Assembly (NCBI GenBank): GCA_015709695.1 | Contig: CP054183.1 | Coordinates: 2,406,992 to 2,470,991 of the forward strand | Reading direction: 5' to 3' | Source: Gammaproteobacteria bacterium | Lineage (GTDB): Bacteria > Pseudomonadota > Gammaproteobacteria > Steroidobacterales > GCA-2729495 | Length of the DNA: 64,000 nucleotides | In this document: positions 36,918-44,715 of the stretch, piece after piece | Layout of the letters: each line of letters begins with the position of its first letter | Numbering within the stretch: position 1 is the first letter of the stretch | The notes under the pieces: model-generated | What the model saw: only the letters and a program-made list of their open reading frames with translations | Databases searched by the model: none | Told to the model about the DNA's origin: nothing | Translations under genes and position numbers: made by a program

Positions 36918-36935
36918 CACGCCGATGACGGCGTG
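36918..36935. other. Short hairpin between the Slam-like and cargo genes
   Basis: A 7-bp perfect inverted repeat with a 4-base loop lies in the 161-base gap. No strong T tract follows, so it may slow or partly end the transcript or protect the cargo message. The rest of the gap shows only a ribosome site (GGAG) before the cargo start. Confidence 0.3.
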
Positions 36936-37032
36936 AACCCGCCGCGATTTTCCGGTACAACTAGGCCAAGGCGGACCACAAGCCAACAAGACCGCCGGGG
37001 CGGCAGATCCCGCCCGCTGGAGAACAACAACA

Positions 37033-38214
37033 ATGCATGCCATCAGGCTCGCCATCCTTTTCCTGCTCGCTTCCTGGTCGTTCGGCGCCCACGCGGCCGA
37101 TCTCGCGCTGCAGAACCGGGACTGCGCCAAGGTCCTCGAGAGCTGGGCCGAGAACCCGAAGTCGGTGCCCAAGGGGCTCGTCGACGCCTGCAAGGAGCAG
37201 CTGGCCCAGGCGGCACCGGTCGCCGCCGTGGCTGCCGCGCCGGCCCCGGCCGCGATCGATCCCTGCGCCCAGGGCGGCGCTGCGGGCAATGTGCTCTGCT
37301 GGGGCCCCTGGGCTGCGCTGGCACCCGCGGCCGCGGCGCCGCTCGCATCGCTCGCCATCCCCGAGGAGCGCGGCGACTGCGACGTCGGCTCGGGCCTCGC
37401 CGAACAGTGCCGCGTGCAGCTGGCGGCAGCGGAACCCCCGGCGGAATACCTCGTCGAGCCCTGCACGGCCGGTGCGCCCTGCGGCTTCGCCACCTTCGTC
37501 AGCGGCGTCACCAGCACGGGCGACGTCGAGGACACCTCGTTCAAGCGCTTCGACATGGACAGTGATGGCACGCGCTTCACCGTCGACCCGGACGGGCCCG
37601 ACCAGGTGGATTCGGTCACCATGGGCACCAACGTCCAGCCGCGTCCCGACGAGTGGTCGAACCTGCGGGCGAACGGCACGGCGGGCAGCGAGCAGTCGCG
37701 GCTGGTCGCCCGCATCCTCGGCGACGAGGAGAGCGGCATCGAGCTGGCCGCCGACATCTGGGCGCATGGCAACCGCGAGACCCGCACCGGCCACTCCGGC
37801 TACTTCGCCTGGGGCACGGCCACCTCCGCCTCCGGCCTGAGCCTGCTCAACGGCAACGGCATTTCGCTGACCTTCACCGGCCCGATGTCGGTCAACAACG
37901 CCACCAACGCCTCGGTCACCGTGAATTTCGGCAGCCAGGCGAACTGGACGGGCACCTGGACCAACCCGGCCTGGTCCTTCGGCGCGGGCGGCAGCGTCAG
38001 CGGCCCGAACCTGCTGTCCAGCCCCGCGCAGTTCACCAGCAATGTGCAGTCCGGCAGCGTCGTGCAGGGCGCGCTGCTCGGCGAGCCCGGCAGGCAGCAG
38101 GGGCTCGCCCACATCATCGACGTGCGCCTCACCGACGGCGGCCACATCAAGGACGTGGGCCTGCTGCGTCCCACCGGCCCCGTCCCGGATGCCGCCGGCG
38201 CCATCTCGCCCTGA
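37033..38214 (+). CDS. Putative secreted cargo of the Slam-like system (TbpB-barrel-like C-terminus)
   Basis: Secreted protein of 393 residues. The signal peptide ends at FGAHA-A with no lipobox cysteine, so the product should be soluble, as in HphA/HsmA-type unlipidated cargo. The first 150 residues hold eight cysteines and two alanine/proline-rich linkers. The C-terminal half has alternating strands with VTVNFGSQANWTGTW, VSGPNLLSSP and VVQGALLGEPGRQQGL, close in style to the TbpB barrel domain (wall strands followed by a GxxxGP-like turn and a final V-G strand). The assignment depends partly on the adjacent Slam-like gene. Natural ligands (haem, metal, host protein) cannot be read. Confidence 0.6.
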   Translation: MHAIRLAILFLLASWSFGAHAADLALQNRDCAKVLESWAENPKSVPKGLVDACKEQLAQAAPVAAVAAAPAPAAIDPCAQGGAAGNVLCWGPWAALAPAAAAPLASLAIPEERGDCDVGSGLAEQCRVQLAAAEPPAEYLVEPCTAGAPCGFATFVSGVTSTGDVEDTSFKRFDMDSDGTRFTVDPDGPDQVDSVTMGTNVQPRPDEWSNLRANGTAGSEQSRLVARILGDEESGIELAADIWAHGNRETRTGHSGYFAWGTATSASGLSLLNGNGISLTFTGPMSVNNATNASVTVNFGSQANWTGTWTNPAWSFGAGGSVSGPNLLSSPAQFTSNVQSGSVVQGALLGEPGRQQGLAHIIDVRLTDGGHIKDVGLLRPTGPVPDAAGAISP

Positions 38215-38225
38215 GGAAGCAGACC

Positions 38226-38816
38226 ATGACCACGCCAATCCGCATCACCCTGCTCGCCACGCTGGCCCTGCTCGCCCTCCCGGCCGGGGCCGCCAGCATC
38301 ACGCTGCAACCCTCGCAGGCGATCGTCCAGCAGGGCGCGAGCTTCACCGTGGACCTGCTGCTCGATGCGCTCGATGCGCCCGGGAGCCACCCCGGGATGT
38401 TCGGTGGCCAGGTGGTCATCGACTACGACCCGGCGCTGCTGCAGTTCACCGGCTTCGACACCAGCCTGCACCTGTTCGAGCCGGTCACCGAGGGCACGTC
38501 GGGCACGCGCAAGACCGTCACGTTCGGTTTCGACAACGCCACGGACAACGGCCTGGTCGGCCGCTACGGCTTCAAGGCCATCGGCAGCCCGCAGCAGATT
38601 GCGACACTCGGCGTGCAGGATGCCGATGACTTCATGGGCACCTTCATCAGCTACCTGCCGACCTACAAGGCCTTCTATCCCGGCTTCACCGGCACCTCGG
38701 TGCAGATCGCGGCCGTGCCGCTGCCCGCCGGCGCATGGATGGCCCTGACCGCGCTCGGCGCGGCGGCCACCCGCCTGCGACGCCGCAGCCGGCAGGAAAG
38801 CCCCGCCACTCGATGA
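38226..38816 (+). CDS. Cohesin-like exported protein with VPLPA-CTERM sorting signal
   Basis: Exported protein of 196 residues. Signal peptide (ITLLATLALLALPAGAAS), then a cohesin/dockerin-type beta-sandwich (residues about 25-165: GASFTVDLLLDALD, then GMFGGQVVIDYDPALLQFTG), then a C-terminal tripartite signal VPLPAGAWMALTALGAAATR followed by an arginine-rich end. This is the VPLPA variant of the PEP-CTERM signal processed by exosortase-type enzymes. It starts 11 bases after the cargo gene with GAGGAAG upstream and its stop overlaps the transpeptidase start by 4 bases. No exosortase lies in the window. Confidence 0.85.
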   Translation: MTTPIRITLLATLALLALPAGAASITLQPSQAIVQQGASFTVDLLLDALDAPGSHPGMFGGQVVIDYDPALLQFTGFDTSLHLFEPVTEGTSGTRKTVTFGFDNATDNGLVGRYGFKAIGSPQQIATLGVQDADDFMGTFISYLPTYKAFYPGFTGTSVQIAAVPLPAGAWMALTALGAAATRLRRRSRQESPATR

Positions 38817-40204
38817 GGCCGGCGCCGGCCTGGCTCGCCGCGGCACTGCTCGCCTCCTCCGCCGCCGGCTTCGCCGCCGGCAACACACCACCCGCGGGCG
38901 CAGCCGCCGATGCCTGGCGGGCGGCGATTGCCGATGCCGCCGCCGATGGCCTCGATCCGGCCGCCTACGACGATGCCGCCAGCCTGGCGCAGGATCTCGG
39001 CGCCGGGCGGCTCGATCCGCGCCTCGCCGATCCCGACTGGCACATCCCGCGGCCCGCCCCGGCCATCGACCTCGGCAGCGGCCTGCTGCCCGAAGCCCTG
39101 CGGCCCGCATCGGCCGACTACGCCCGCCTGCGCGAGGCGCTGCGCCGCTACCGCGCGATCCGCGACAGCGGCGGCTGGCCCACACTGCCGGCCGGCGAAG
39201 GGCTGCGTGCCGGCCAGCGTGATCCGCGGGTGGCGACGCTGCGCGAACGGCTGCGGCGGAGCGGCGACTTCGACAGCGAGGTCGGCGCCGACCCCTGGTT
39301 CTTCGACGCCGCGCTCGACGGCGCGCTGCGCCGCTTCCAGCAGCGCGTCGGCCTGCCGGCCAGCGGCATCCTCGACGAGGCAACCCGCGCGGCGGCCAAT
39401 GTCGGCATCGACGAACGCATCGGCCAGCTCGCCGTGGCGCTGGAGCGCTGGCGCTGGCTGCCACGCCAGCCGGGCGAGGAGCATGTGTGGGTCAATATCG
39501 TCACCGGCACGCTCGAGGTGGTGGGGCCAGGCGGGCCGGAACTCGCCATGCGCGTGATCGTCGGCCATCCCAGCCGCCCGACACCCGCCATGAGCGGCGA
39601 ACTGCGCCAGGTCAGCTTCAACCCGGCCTGGTCGGTGCCACGGACGATCGCCGTGGAGGACCTGCTGCCGCGCGAGCAGGAGGAGCCCGGCTTCCTCGCC
39701 GCGCGGGGCTTTCACGTGTTCGCCGCGGGCAGCGGCCGGCAACTGGCTGTCGACGCGGTGCCCTGGTCCCGCCTCGACGCCGAACACTTTCCCTACCGCC
39801 TGCGCCAGGACCCGGGACCGGGCAATGCCCTCGGGCGCGTGAAGATCGCCTGGGACAACCCCTACGACATCTACCTGCACGACACGCCATCGAAGGGCCT
39901 CTTCGACCTCAACCGGCGCACGCTGAGTTCCGGTTGCATCCGCCTGCAGGACGCAGCGGCGCTGGCGACGCTGCTGCTGTCGCGGGATCGGCGCTGGGAT
40001 GCCGCAGCGACCGCGGCCGCCATCGACCGCGGCAGCACGCAGGTGCTGAACCTGAGGCATCGCCTGCCGGTCTACGTGGTCTACCTCACCGCCTGGGTGG
40101 AAGCCGATGGCAGCGTGCAGTTCCGCCGCGACAGCTACGGGCGCGATGCGCGGGTGCTGGCGGCCCTGCAGGCCTCGCTGGCGGAAGCAGGCGGCGCCCG
40201 GTGA
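38813..40204 (+). CDS. L,D-transpeptidase, YcbB (LdtD)-type
   Basis: Periplasmic cross-linking enzyme of 463 residues that forms 3-3 peptidoglycan bridges or attaches proteins to peptidoglycan. A signal peptide (WLAAALLASSAAGFAAG) is followed by an N-terminal scaffold region, a peptidoglycan-binding domain (DGALRRFQQRVGLPASGILD) and the YkuD catalytic domain with HDTPSKGLFDLNRRTLSSG next to Cys-Ile-Arg. The His and Cys active-site residues are intact. Length is shorter than E. coli YcbB (615) mainly in the N-terminal region. The ATGA overlap with the VPLPA-CTERM gene suggests coupling and a possible role at the cell surface. Confidence 0.93.
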   Translation: MRPAPAWLAAALLASSAAGFAAGNTPPAGAAADAWRAAIADAAADGLDPAAYDDAASLAQDLGAGRLDPRLADPDWHIPRPAPAIDLGSGLLPEALRPASADYARLREALRRYRAIRDSGGWPTLPAGEGLRAGQRDPRVATLRERLRRSGDFDSEVGADPWFFDAALDGALRRFQQRVGLPASGILDEATRAAANVGIDERIGQLAVALERWRWLPRQPGEEHVWVNIVTGTLEVVGPGGPELAMRVIVGHPSRPTPAMSGELRQVSFNPAWSVPRTIAVEDLLPREQEEPGFLAARGFHVFAAGSGRQLAVDAVPWSRLDAEHFPYRLRQDPGPGNALGRVKIAWDNPYDIYLHDTPSKGLFDLNRRTLSSGCIRLQDAAALATLLLSRDRRWDAAATAAAIDRGSTQVLNLRHRLPVYVVYLTAWVEADGSVQFRRDSYGRDARVLAALQASLAEAGGAR

Positions 40205-40213
40205 CCGCGCGCC

Positions 40214-41989
40214 TCAGGCCGGTGCCGACGCCTCGTCCAGGCGGGCATCGACCTCGTCCTGCTGCAGCTCGAAGATGCGCGCGTAGACGCCATTGCGCCG
40301 GAGCAGCTCGGCGTGGGTTCCGCGCTCGGCGATGCGGCCGCCTTCCAGCACCAGGATCTCGCTCGCCGTCCTGACCGTGGACAGGCGGTGGGCGATGGTG
40401 AGCACCGTGCGGCCCCTGGCGAGCTCGCGGATGGCGGCGTTGACCTCGCGCTCGGTTTCCACGTCGAGGTTCGAGGTGGCTTCGTCGAGGATGAGGATCG
40501 GCGCGTCCTTGAGCAGGGCGCGCGCGATGGCGATGCGCTGGCGCTGGCCACCGGAGACCTTCGAACCCATCTCGCCCACCGGCGTGTCGTAGCCCTGCGG
40601 CAAGCTGGCGATCCACCCGGCGAGGTTGGCGCGGCGGGCCGCCTGCTCCACCTCGGCCTGGCTGGCGCCGGGCCGGCCCATGCGGATGTTGTCGCCGATG
40701 GTGGTGTTGAAGATGTAGTTGCGCTGCGAGACCACGGCGATCAGGTTGCGCAGCTCGTCGAGGCCGAAGCGGCGCAGGTCGGTGCCGCCGATGGTCACCG
40801 TGCCCTGCTGCGGATCCCAGAAGCGCAGCAGCAGGTTGGCGATGGTGCTCTTGCCGGCGCCGCTGGTGCCGACGATGGCCACATGCTGGCCGGGCTGGAT
40901 CTCGAGGCTGATGTCGGCGAGCACCGGCCTGGCGCCCGCCTTGTAGGCGAAGCTGACGTTGCTCAGGGCGATCGCCGGCTGCACGGCCGCCGGCGCGGGA
41001 TCCGCCGGGTCGGTCACCGCCGGCTTCTGGTCCATCAGCTCCCACAGCCGCCGCGCGGAGATGATGGCCACGCGGTAGTCGTTGACCACGTTGTTGAGGC
41101 CGATGGTGGCGTAGAAGCTGGTGAGCGCGACGGCCACCACCACCGGCACGGTGCGCAGCGGATCGATGCTGCCGTCCAGCACCAGGCTCCAGCTGACCCA
41201 GACCATGGCCACCGCGGCGGCGGCCACCACCATCTCGGTGCAGCCGCGCTGGAAGGCGTCGGCGCGGGTGAGATGGTCCTGTCCGCGCTTGAGGTCCTCG
41301 CCGATGACCCAGGCCTGCTGGCGGCGGCGCTCGCCGTAGCCGAAGGCCACCGTGTCGCGGATGCCCTGCAGGCTGTCGGTGAGGAAGGCATTGACCTGTC
41401 CCTGCTTCGCACGCCATTGCTCGCCGCCCTGGGAGCCGAGCACGGTGGTGATCAGCGGCAGCACGAACACCATGAAGGCGAGGAAGGGCGCCAGCGTCCA
41501 GGCGTAGACCGGGTGATGGAAGTGCGCCAGGTACCAGAGCAGGATGCCCGGCACCACCAGCGCGCACACCGCCGGGGCGATGGTGTGGGCATAGAACGGC
41601 TCCACCCGCTCGCAATCGTTGATGACGCGCGAGACGGCGTCACCCGTGCGCAATTCCGCGGTACCGGCCGGGGCCAGCGGCTCCATGCGGTCGTAGAACT
41701 CGTTGCGCAGCATCGCCAGCAGGCGGAAGGCGACATAGTGACCGGTATAGGTCTCGATGTAGTTGAACAGGCCGAGCAGGAAGGCATAGAACGCCAGCAT
41801 CCCGCCGATGCGCCACAGCGTGTCCGCCGTGGGCTCGGCCACGTACATCGAGACGCCGGCGGCCGCGAAGGCGATCAGCGCCACCTGCATCAGCAGCTTC
41901 ACCGCGCGGGCGAAGGTCGAGAGCACCATGATGCCGTTCAGCGGCTTCATGAACTTCAGCAGGCGGACGACGATTCCCCAGTGACTCAT
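40214..41989 (-). CDS. ABC exporter half-transporter, CydC-like
   Basis: Fused membrane and ATPase protein of 591 residues, one half of a heterodimeric exporter. Six helices span residues about 15-300, with VSRVINDCERVEPFYAHTIA matching the CydC-type intracellular loop. The ATPase shows Walker A GTSGAGKST, signature VSGGQRQRIAIARALL and Walker B PILILDEATSNLD, and the H-loop IAHRLSTV. CydDC exports glutathione and cysteine in E. coli and supports cytochrome bd assembly; no cydAB genes are present here, so the substrate is open. It overlaps the CydD-like gene by 4 bases and converges closely with the transpeptidase gene. Confidence 0.88.
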   Translation of the reverse strand: MSHWGIVVRLLKFMKPLNGIMVLSTFARAVKLLMQVALIAFAAAGVSMYVAEPTADTLWRIGGMLAFYAFLLGLFNYIETYTGHYVAFRLLAMLRNEFYDRMEPLAPAGTAELRTGDAVSRVINDCERVEPFYAHTIAPAVCALVVPGILLWYLAHFHHPVYAWTLAPFLAFMVFVLPLITTVLGSQGGEQWRAKQGQVNAFLTDSLQGIRDTVAFGYGERRRQQAWVIGEDLKRGQDHLTRADAFQRGCTEMVVAAAAVAMVWVSWSLVLDGSIDPLRTVPVVVAVALTSFYATIGLNNVVNDYRVAIISARRLWELMDQKPAVTDPADPAPAAVQPAIALSNVSFAYKAGARPVLADISLEIQPGQHVAIVGTSGAGKSTIANLLLRFWDPQQGTVTIGGTDLRRFGLDELRNLIAVVSQRNYIFNTTIGDNIRMGRPGASQAEVEQAARRANLAGWIASLPQGYDTPVGEMGSKVSGGQRQRIAIARALLKDAPILILDEATSNLDVETEREVNAAIRELARGRTVLTIAHRLSTVRTASEILVLEGGRIAERGTHAELLRRNGVYARIFELQQDEVDARLDEASAPA

Positions 41990-43764
41990 GCTGCGCCTCC
42001 CGCTGTCGCCAGACGGGCGTCGCCGCCCGCGTCTCCCTGCCGGCCCCGCTGGTTCGCGCCGACCATGCGCGCGTAGACACCGCCCTGGGCCAGCAGCTCG
42101 GCATGGCTGCCGGTCTCCAGCACCCGGCCATCGCCCATGACGATGATGCGGTCGGCCTTCTCCACGGTGGAGAGCCGGTGCGCGATCAGCAGCACGGTCT
42201 TGTTGTGCGTGAGCTTGCCGAGCGCCTCGTGGATGACCGTCTCGGTCTCAAGGTCGATCTGCGAGGTGGGCTCGTCGAGGATGATGATGGGCGCGTCCTT
42301 GAGCAGCGCGCGGGCGATGGCCAGCCGCTGCACCTGCCCGCCGGACAGCGACAGGCCGCGTTCGCCCACCAGGGTGTCGAAACCCTGTGGCAGCGAGGCG
42401 ATGTGGTCGTGGATGTTCGCCGCCTTGCAGGCGGCCACCAGCTCCGCCTCGCTGGCGTCGGCCTTCGCCACCCGCAGGTTCTCGGCAATGGTTCCGTAGA
42501 AGAGGTACGGATCCTGCGGCACCAGCGCCAGGTGGGCGCGGACCCAGTCGGCCGGCACCTGGTCCACCCGCGTGCCATCCAGCTCGATGCTGCCCGAGGT
42601 GGGCGCCAGGGTACGCAGCACCAGGTTGGTGACGGTGGTCTTGCCCGAACCGCTGTGGCCGACCAGCGCCACGGTCTCCCCCGGGCGGACCTCGAGCGTG
42701 CAGCCGTTGACCGCGGGCTTGCCGGCATTGGCGTAGCTGAACACCAGGTCGCGCAGGCGCAGCGACGGGTTGGCCAGCAGCGGCGGCGCGGTGGCGTCCT
42801 GCGGATCCCGCACGCCCGGCTCCTCGGAGAGGAAGGCGACGATCTTGCGGGCGAACTCGCGGCCGATGGCGCCAGCGAAGAAGAAGGCGCCTATCAGCGT
42901 CAGCGGCGTGGCGAACTCGGCACTGGCGAGGATCAGCGCCACCACTTCTCCGGCGCTGAGGAGGCCGGCATCGAGCCGCAGCAGCGCGACGATGGTCAGC
43001 ACCGTGGTGGTGCCGAGCGCGAAGCCGAAGTCGACGAACAGGATCATGACCTGGTTGACCAGCAGCAGCTTCATGGTCTCGCGGCGCTGATTCTCGTTGG
43101 CGGCGTGCATCTCCGCACCACGCACCTTGCCGAGGTTGAACATCTTCAGGGTGGACATGCCCTGGATGGAGTCGAGGAACTGCGCGCTCTGCACGTTGTT
43201 GACCTCGGCATAGCGCTCGCTGACGCTGCGGAACTGTTTGGAGATGAGCCCGAGGAACAGCGGCACCATGGGAATGGAGAGGATCAGCGCCACGCCGACC
43301 ACCCAGTCCACCCAGCCGATGAAGATGCAGAGCAGTACCGGCGTGGCGATGCCGATGACGAACTGCACGAAGTAGATGCCGTAGAAGAGCTCGATCCAGT
43401 CCATGCCGTCGACGGCGATGTTGACCAGCTCGCCGGTGCGCTTCTTGTCGAGCACGGCGGGCCCGAGCCGCAGGGCATGCTGGTAGATCTTGTCGCGGAT
43501 GGCCAGCTTGGTCAGCGAGGACGCCTTGTACTGCGAGGTGCGGTACAGCCAGCCCAGCAGGAACTTGCTGCCGACGAGGAAGGCGAGCAGCGGCAGGAGG
43601 GACGGCAGCAGGTCCTCGCCGCGCACCATGCCGTCTATCAACACGCCGAACTGCCAATAGAGGGCCAGGCTGACCACCAGGCTGAGGATGCCCACGCCGA
43701 TGCCGGCGACGATCCACTGGCTGGTGGACCGGACGATGAGCCGCTTGTCGATGCCGAGAACCAT
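41986..43764 (-). CDS. ABC exporter half-transporter, CydD-like
   Basis: Partner of the CydC-like protein, 592 residues. Six membrane helices with long loops (DKIYQHALRLGPAVLDKKRT, then VQSAQFLDSIQGMSTLKMF, which matches the CydD FLDxLxGLxTLKxF signature), then the ATPase with Walker A GHSGSGKTT, signature LSGGQVQRLAIARALL and Walker B PIIILDEPTSQID. The ATG at 43,764 is preferred because GGGAGAG lies just upstream; an earlier in-frame start at 43,821 would lie over the promoter. The promoter has the long spacer of MerR-controlled genes, so the divergent MerR regulator probably controls this pair. Confidence 0.88.
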   Translation of the reverse strand: MVLGIDKRLIVRSTSQWIVAGIGVGILSLVVSLALYWQFGVLIDGMVRGEDLLPSLLPLLAFLVGSKFLLGWLYRTSQYKASSLTKLAIRDKIYQHALRLGPAVLDKKRTGELVNIAVDGMDWIELFYGIYFVQFVIGIATPVLLCIFIGWVDWVVGVALILSIPMVPLFLGLISKQFRSVSERYAEVNNVQSAQFLDSIQGMSTLKMFNLGKVRGAEMHAANENQRRETMKLLLVNQVMILFVDFGFALGTTTVLTIVALLRLDAGLLSAGEVVALILASAEFATPLTLIGAFFFAGAIGREFARKIVAFLSEEPGVRDPQDATAPPLLANPSLRLRDLVFSYANAGKPAVNGCTLEVRPGETVALVGHSGSGKTTVTNLVLRTLAPTSGSIELDGTRVDQVPADWVRAHLALVPQDPYLFYGTIAENLRVAKADASEAELVAACKAANIHDHIASLPQGFDTLVGERGLSLSGGQVQRLAIARALLKDAPIIILDEPTSQIDLETETVIHEALGKLTHNKTVLLIAHRLSTVEKADRIIVMGDGRVLETGSHAELLAQGGVYARMVGANQRGRQGDAGGDARLATAGGAA

Positions 43765-43823
43765 GCCTCTCTCCCTGGGAGCCGGGCCGCCCGCGTCGCC
43801 GGGGCGGGCCCGCATTGGCACAC

Positions 43824-43855
43824 AGCCTACACCTTCAACTATAGTTCAATGTCAA
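43824..43855 (-). promoter_or_regulatory. MerR-type promoter/operator for the CydDC-like operon
   Basis: On the minus strand TTGACA (43,850-43,855) and TAGGCT (43,824-43,829) are separated by 20 bases. A palindromic AACTATAGTT core lies within the spacer. An over-long 19-20 bp spacer with a central palindrome is characteristic of promoters untwisted by MerR-family activators, and a MerR gene starts 13 bases beyond the -35. Confidence 0.7.
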
Positions 43856-43867
43856 CGGCAGGCGGCC

Positions 43868-44629
43868 ATGACCACCCGATCCATGACCATTGGCGCGCTC
43901 GCGCGCCGGCTGAACGTCTCGACCTCGACGCTGCGCTTCTACGAGCGCGAGGGCCTGCTGGTGCCGGAGCGCCGCTCCGCTTCGGGCTATCGCCTGTATC
44001 CGCCGAGCGCCGAGCAGACGCTGCGCTTCATCCGCCGCGCCCAGCGCCTGGGATTCGCGCTGAACGACATCCGCCTGCTGCTGCAGGGCGACGGCGAGGC
44101 CGGCAGCGGCGACGATGTCATGGGTATCGCCGAGCAGCGTTTCCTCGACATCGAGCGGCGGCTGACGGAGATGCTGGTGCTGCGCCACGAGCTGGAGTTC
44201 TTCCTCGAGGACCTGACGGCGCGGGTCGGCCGCGTGGCCGGCGGCCAGGCCGGCCGCCTGTACCGCGACCTGCTCGACCGCGTCTGCGGCCATGATGCCC
44301 GGCACAAGGCGCCCTCCTCGCTGACCCGGCTGATGCAGCGGCTCGGCTGCTCGCTGGCGGGCGCGGAGCGCGAGAAGGTGTTCGCCGCCCTGCGTGGCCG
44401 GCATCTGCACATCTGGCGCGAGGACGACGGCTACTCGATCCTGCTCACCGGCCGGGACCCGGAAGCGGAGCAGGCCCTGCGGCAACTTGCCGCGAGCGAG
44501 GCGGACTGCCACGCCCACGTCGAGCCTCATGTCACCGAGGCGGAGGAAGGCTGCCTGTTCCAGGCCCGCGGCCCCAACGCCTTCCTGTTCGCCCAGCTGT
44601 TCCTGGCGCTGGAGTCCGCCGAGGCCTGA
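43868..44629 (+). CDS. MerR-family transcriptional regulator
   Basis: Regulator of 253 residues, longer than ZntR/CueR types (about 135-145). The winged helix-turn-helix lies at residues about 6-75 (IGALARRLNVSTSTLRFYER, then GLLVPERRSASGYRLY), followed by a dimerisation coiled coil and a C-terminal sensor region of about 130 residues. Cysteines and histidines are scattered near the end (VCGHDARH, DCHAHVEPH), but no known metal-binding pattern is clear, so the signal may be a metal, thiol stress or a drug. ATGs at 43,868 and 43,883 are both possible. The divergent promoter with a 20-bp spacer points to the CydDC-like pair as target. Confidence 0.9.
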   Translation: MTTRSMTIGALARRLNVSTSTLRFYEREGLLVPERRSASGYRLYPPSAEQTLRFIRRAQRLGFALNDIRLLLQGDGEAGSGDDVMGIAEQRFLDIERRLTEMLVLRHELEFFLEDLTARVGRVAGGQAGRLYRDLLDRVCGHDARHKAPSSLTRLMQRLGCSLAGAEREKVFAALRGRHLHIWREDDGYSILLTGRDPEAEQALRQLAASEADCHAHVEPHVTEAEEGCLFQARGPNAFLFAQLFLALESAEA

Positions 44630-44639
44630 GGCGGCGCAA

Positions 44640-44668
44640 TTGCACGCCGCAGCGTGACTCGCTAGGCT
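44640..44668 (+). promoter_or_regulatory. Sigma-70-type promoter for the amino-acid permease gene
   Basis: TTGCAC (44,640-44,645) and TAGGCT (44,663-44,668) are 17 bases apart, 47 bases before the start codon. A GC-rich hairpin (CGGCCCGGCGGGCCGG type) lies between the promoter and the ribosome site AGGAG. Confidence 0.45.
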
Positions 44669-44715
44669 GCGCGCACATCACAGGACGGCCCGGCGGGCCG
44701 GTTTCAGGAGTGCCC

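Noticed and set aside
40214-43764. CydDC assigned to cytochrome bd assembly
   Set aside because: No cydAB genes are nearby and the promoter points to MerR control, so only a CydDC-like label is given.
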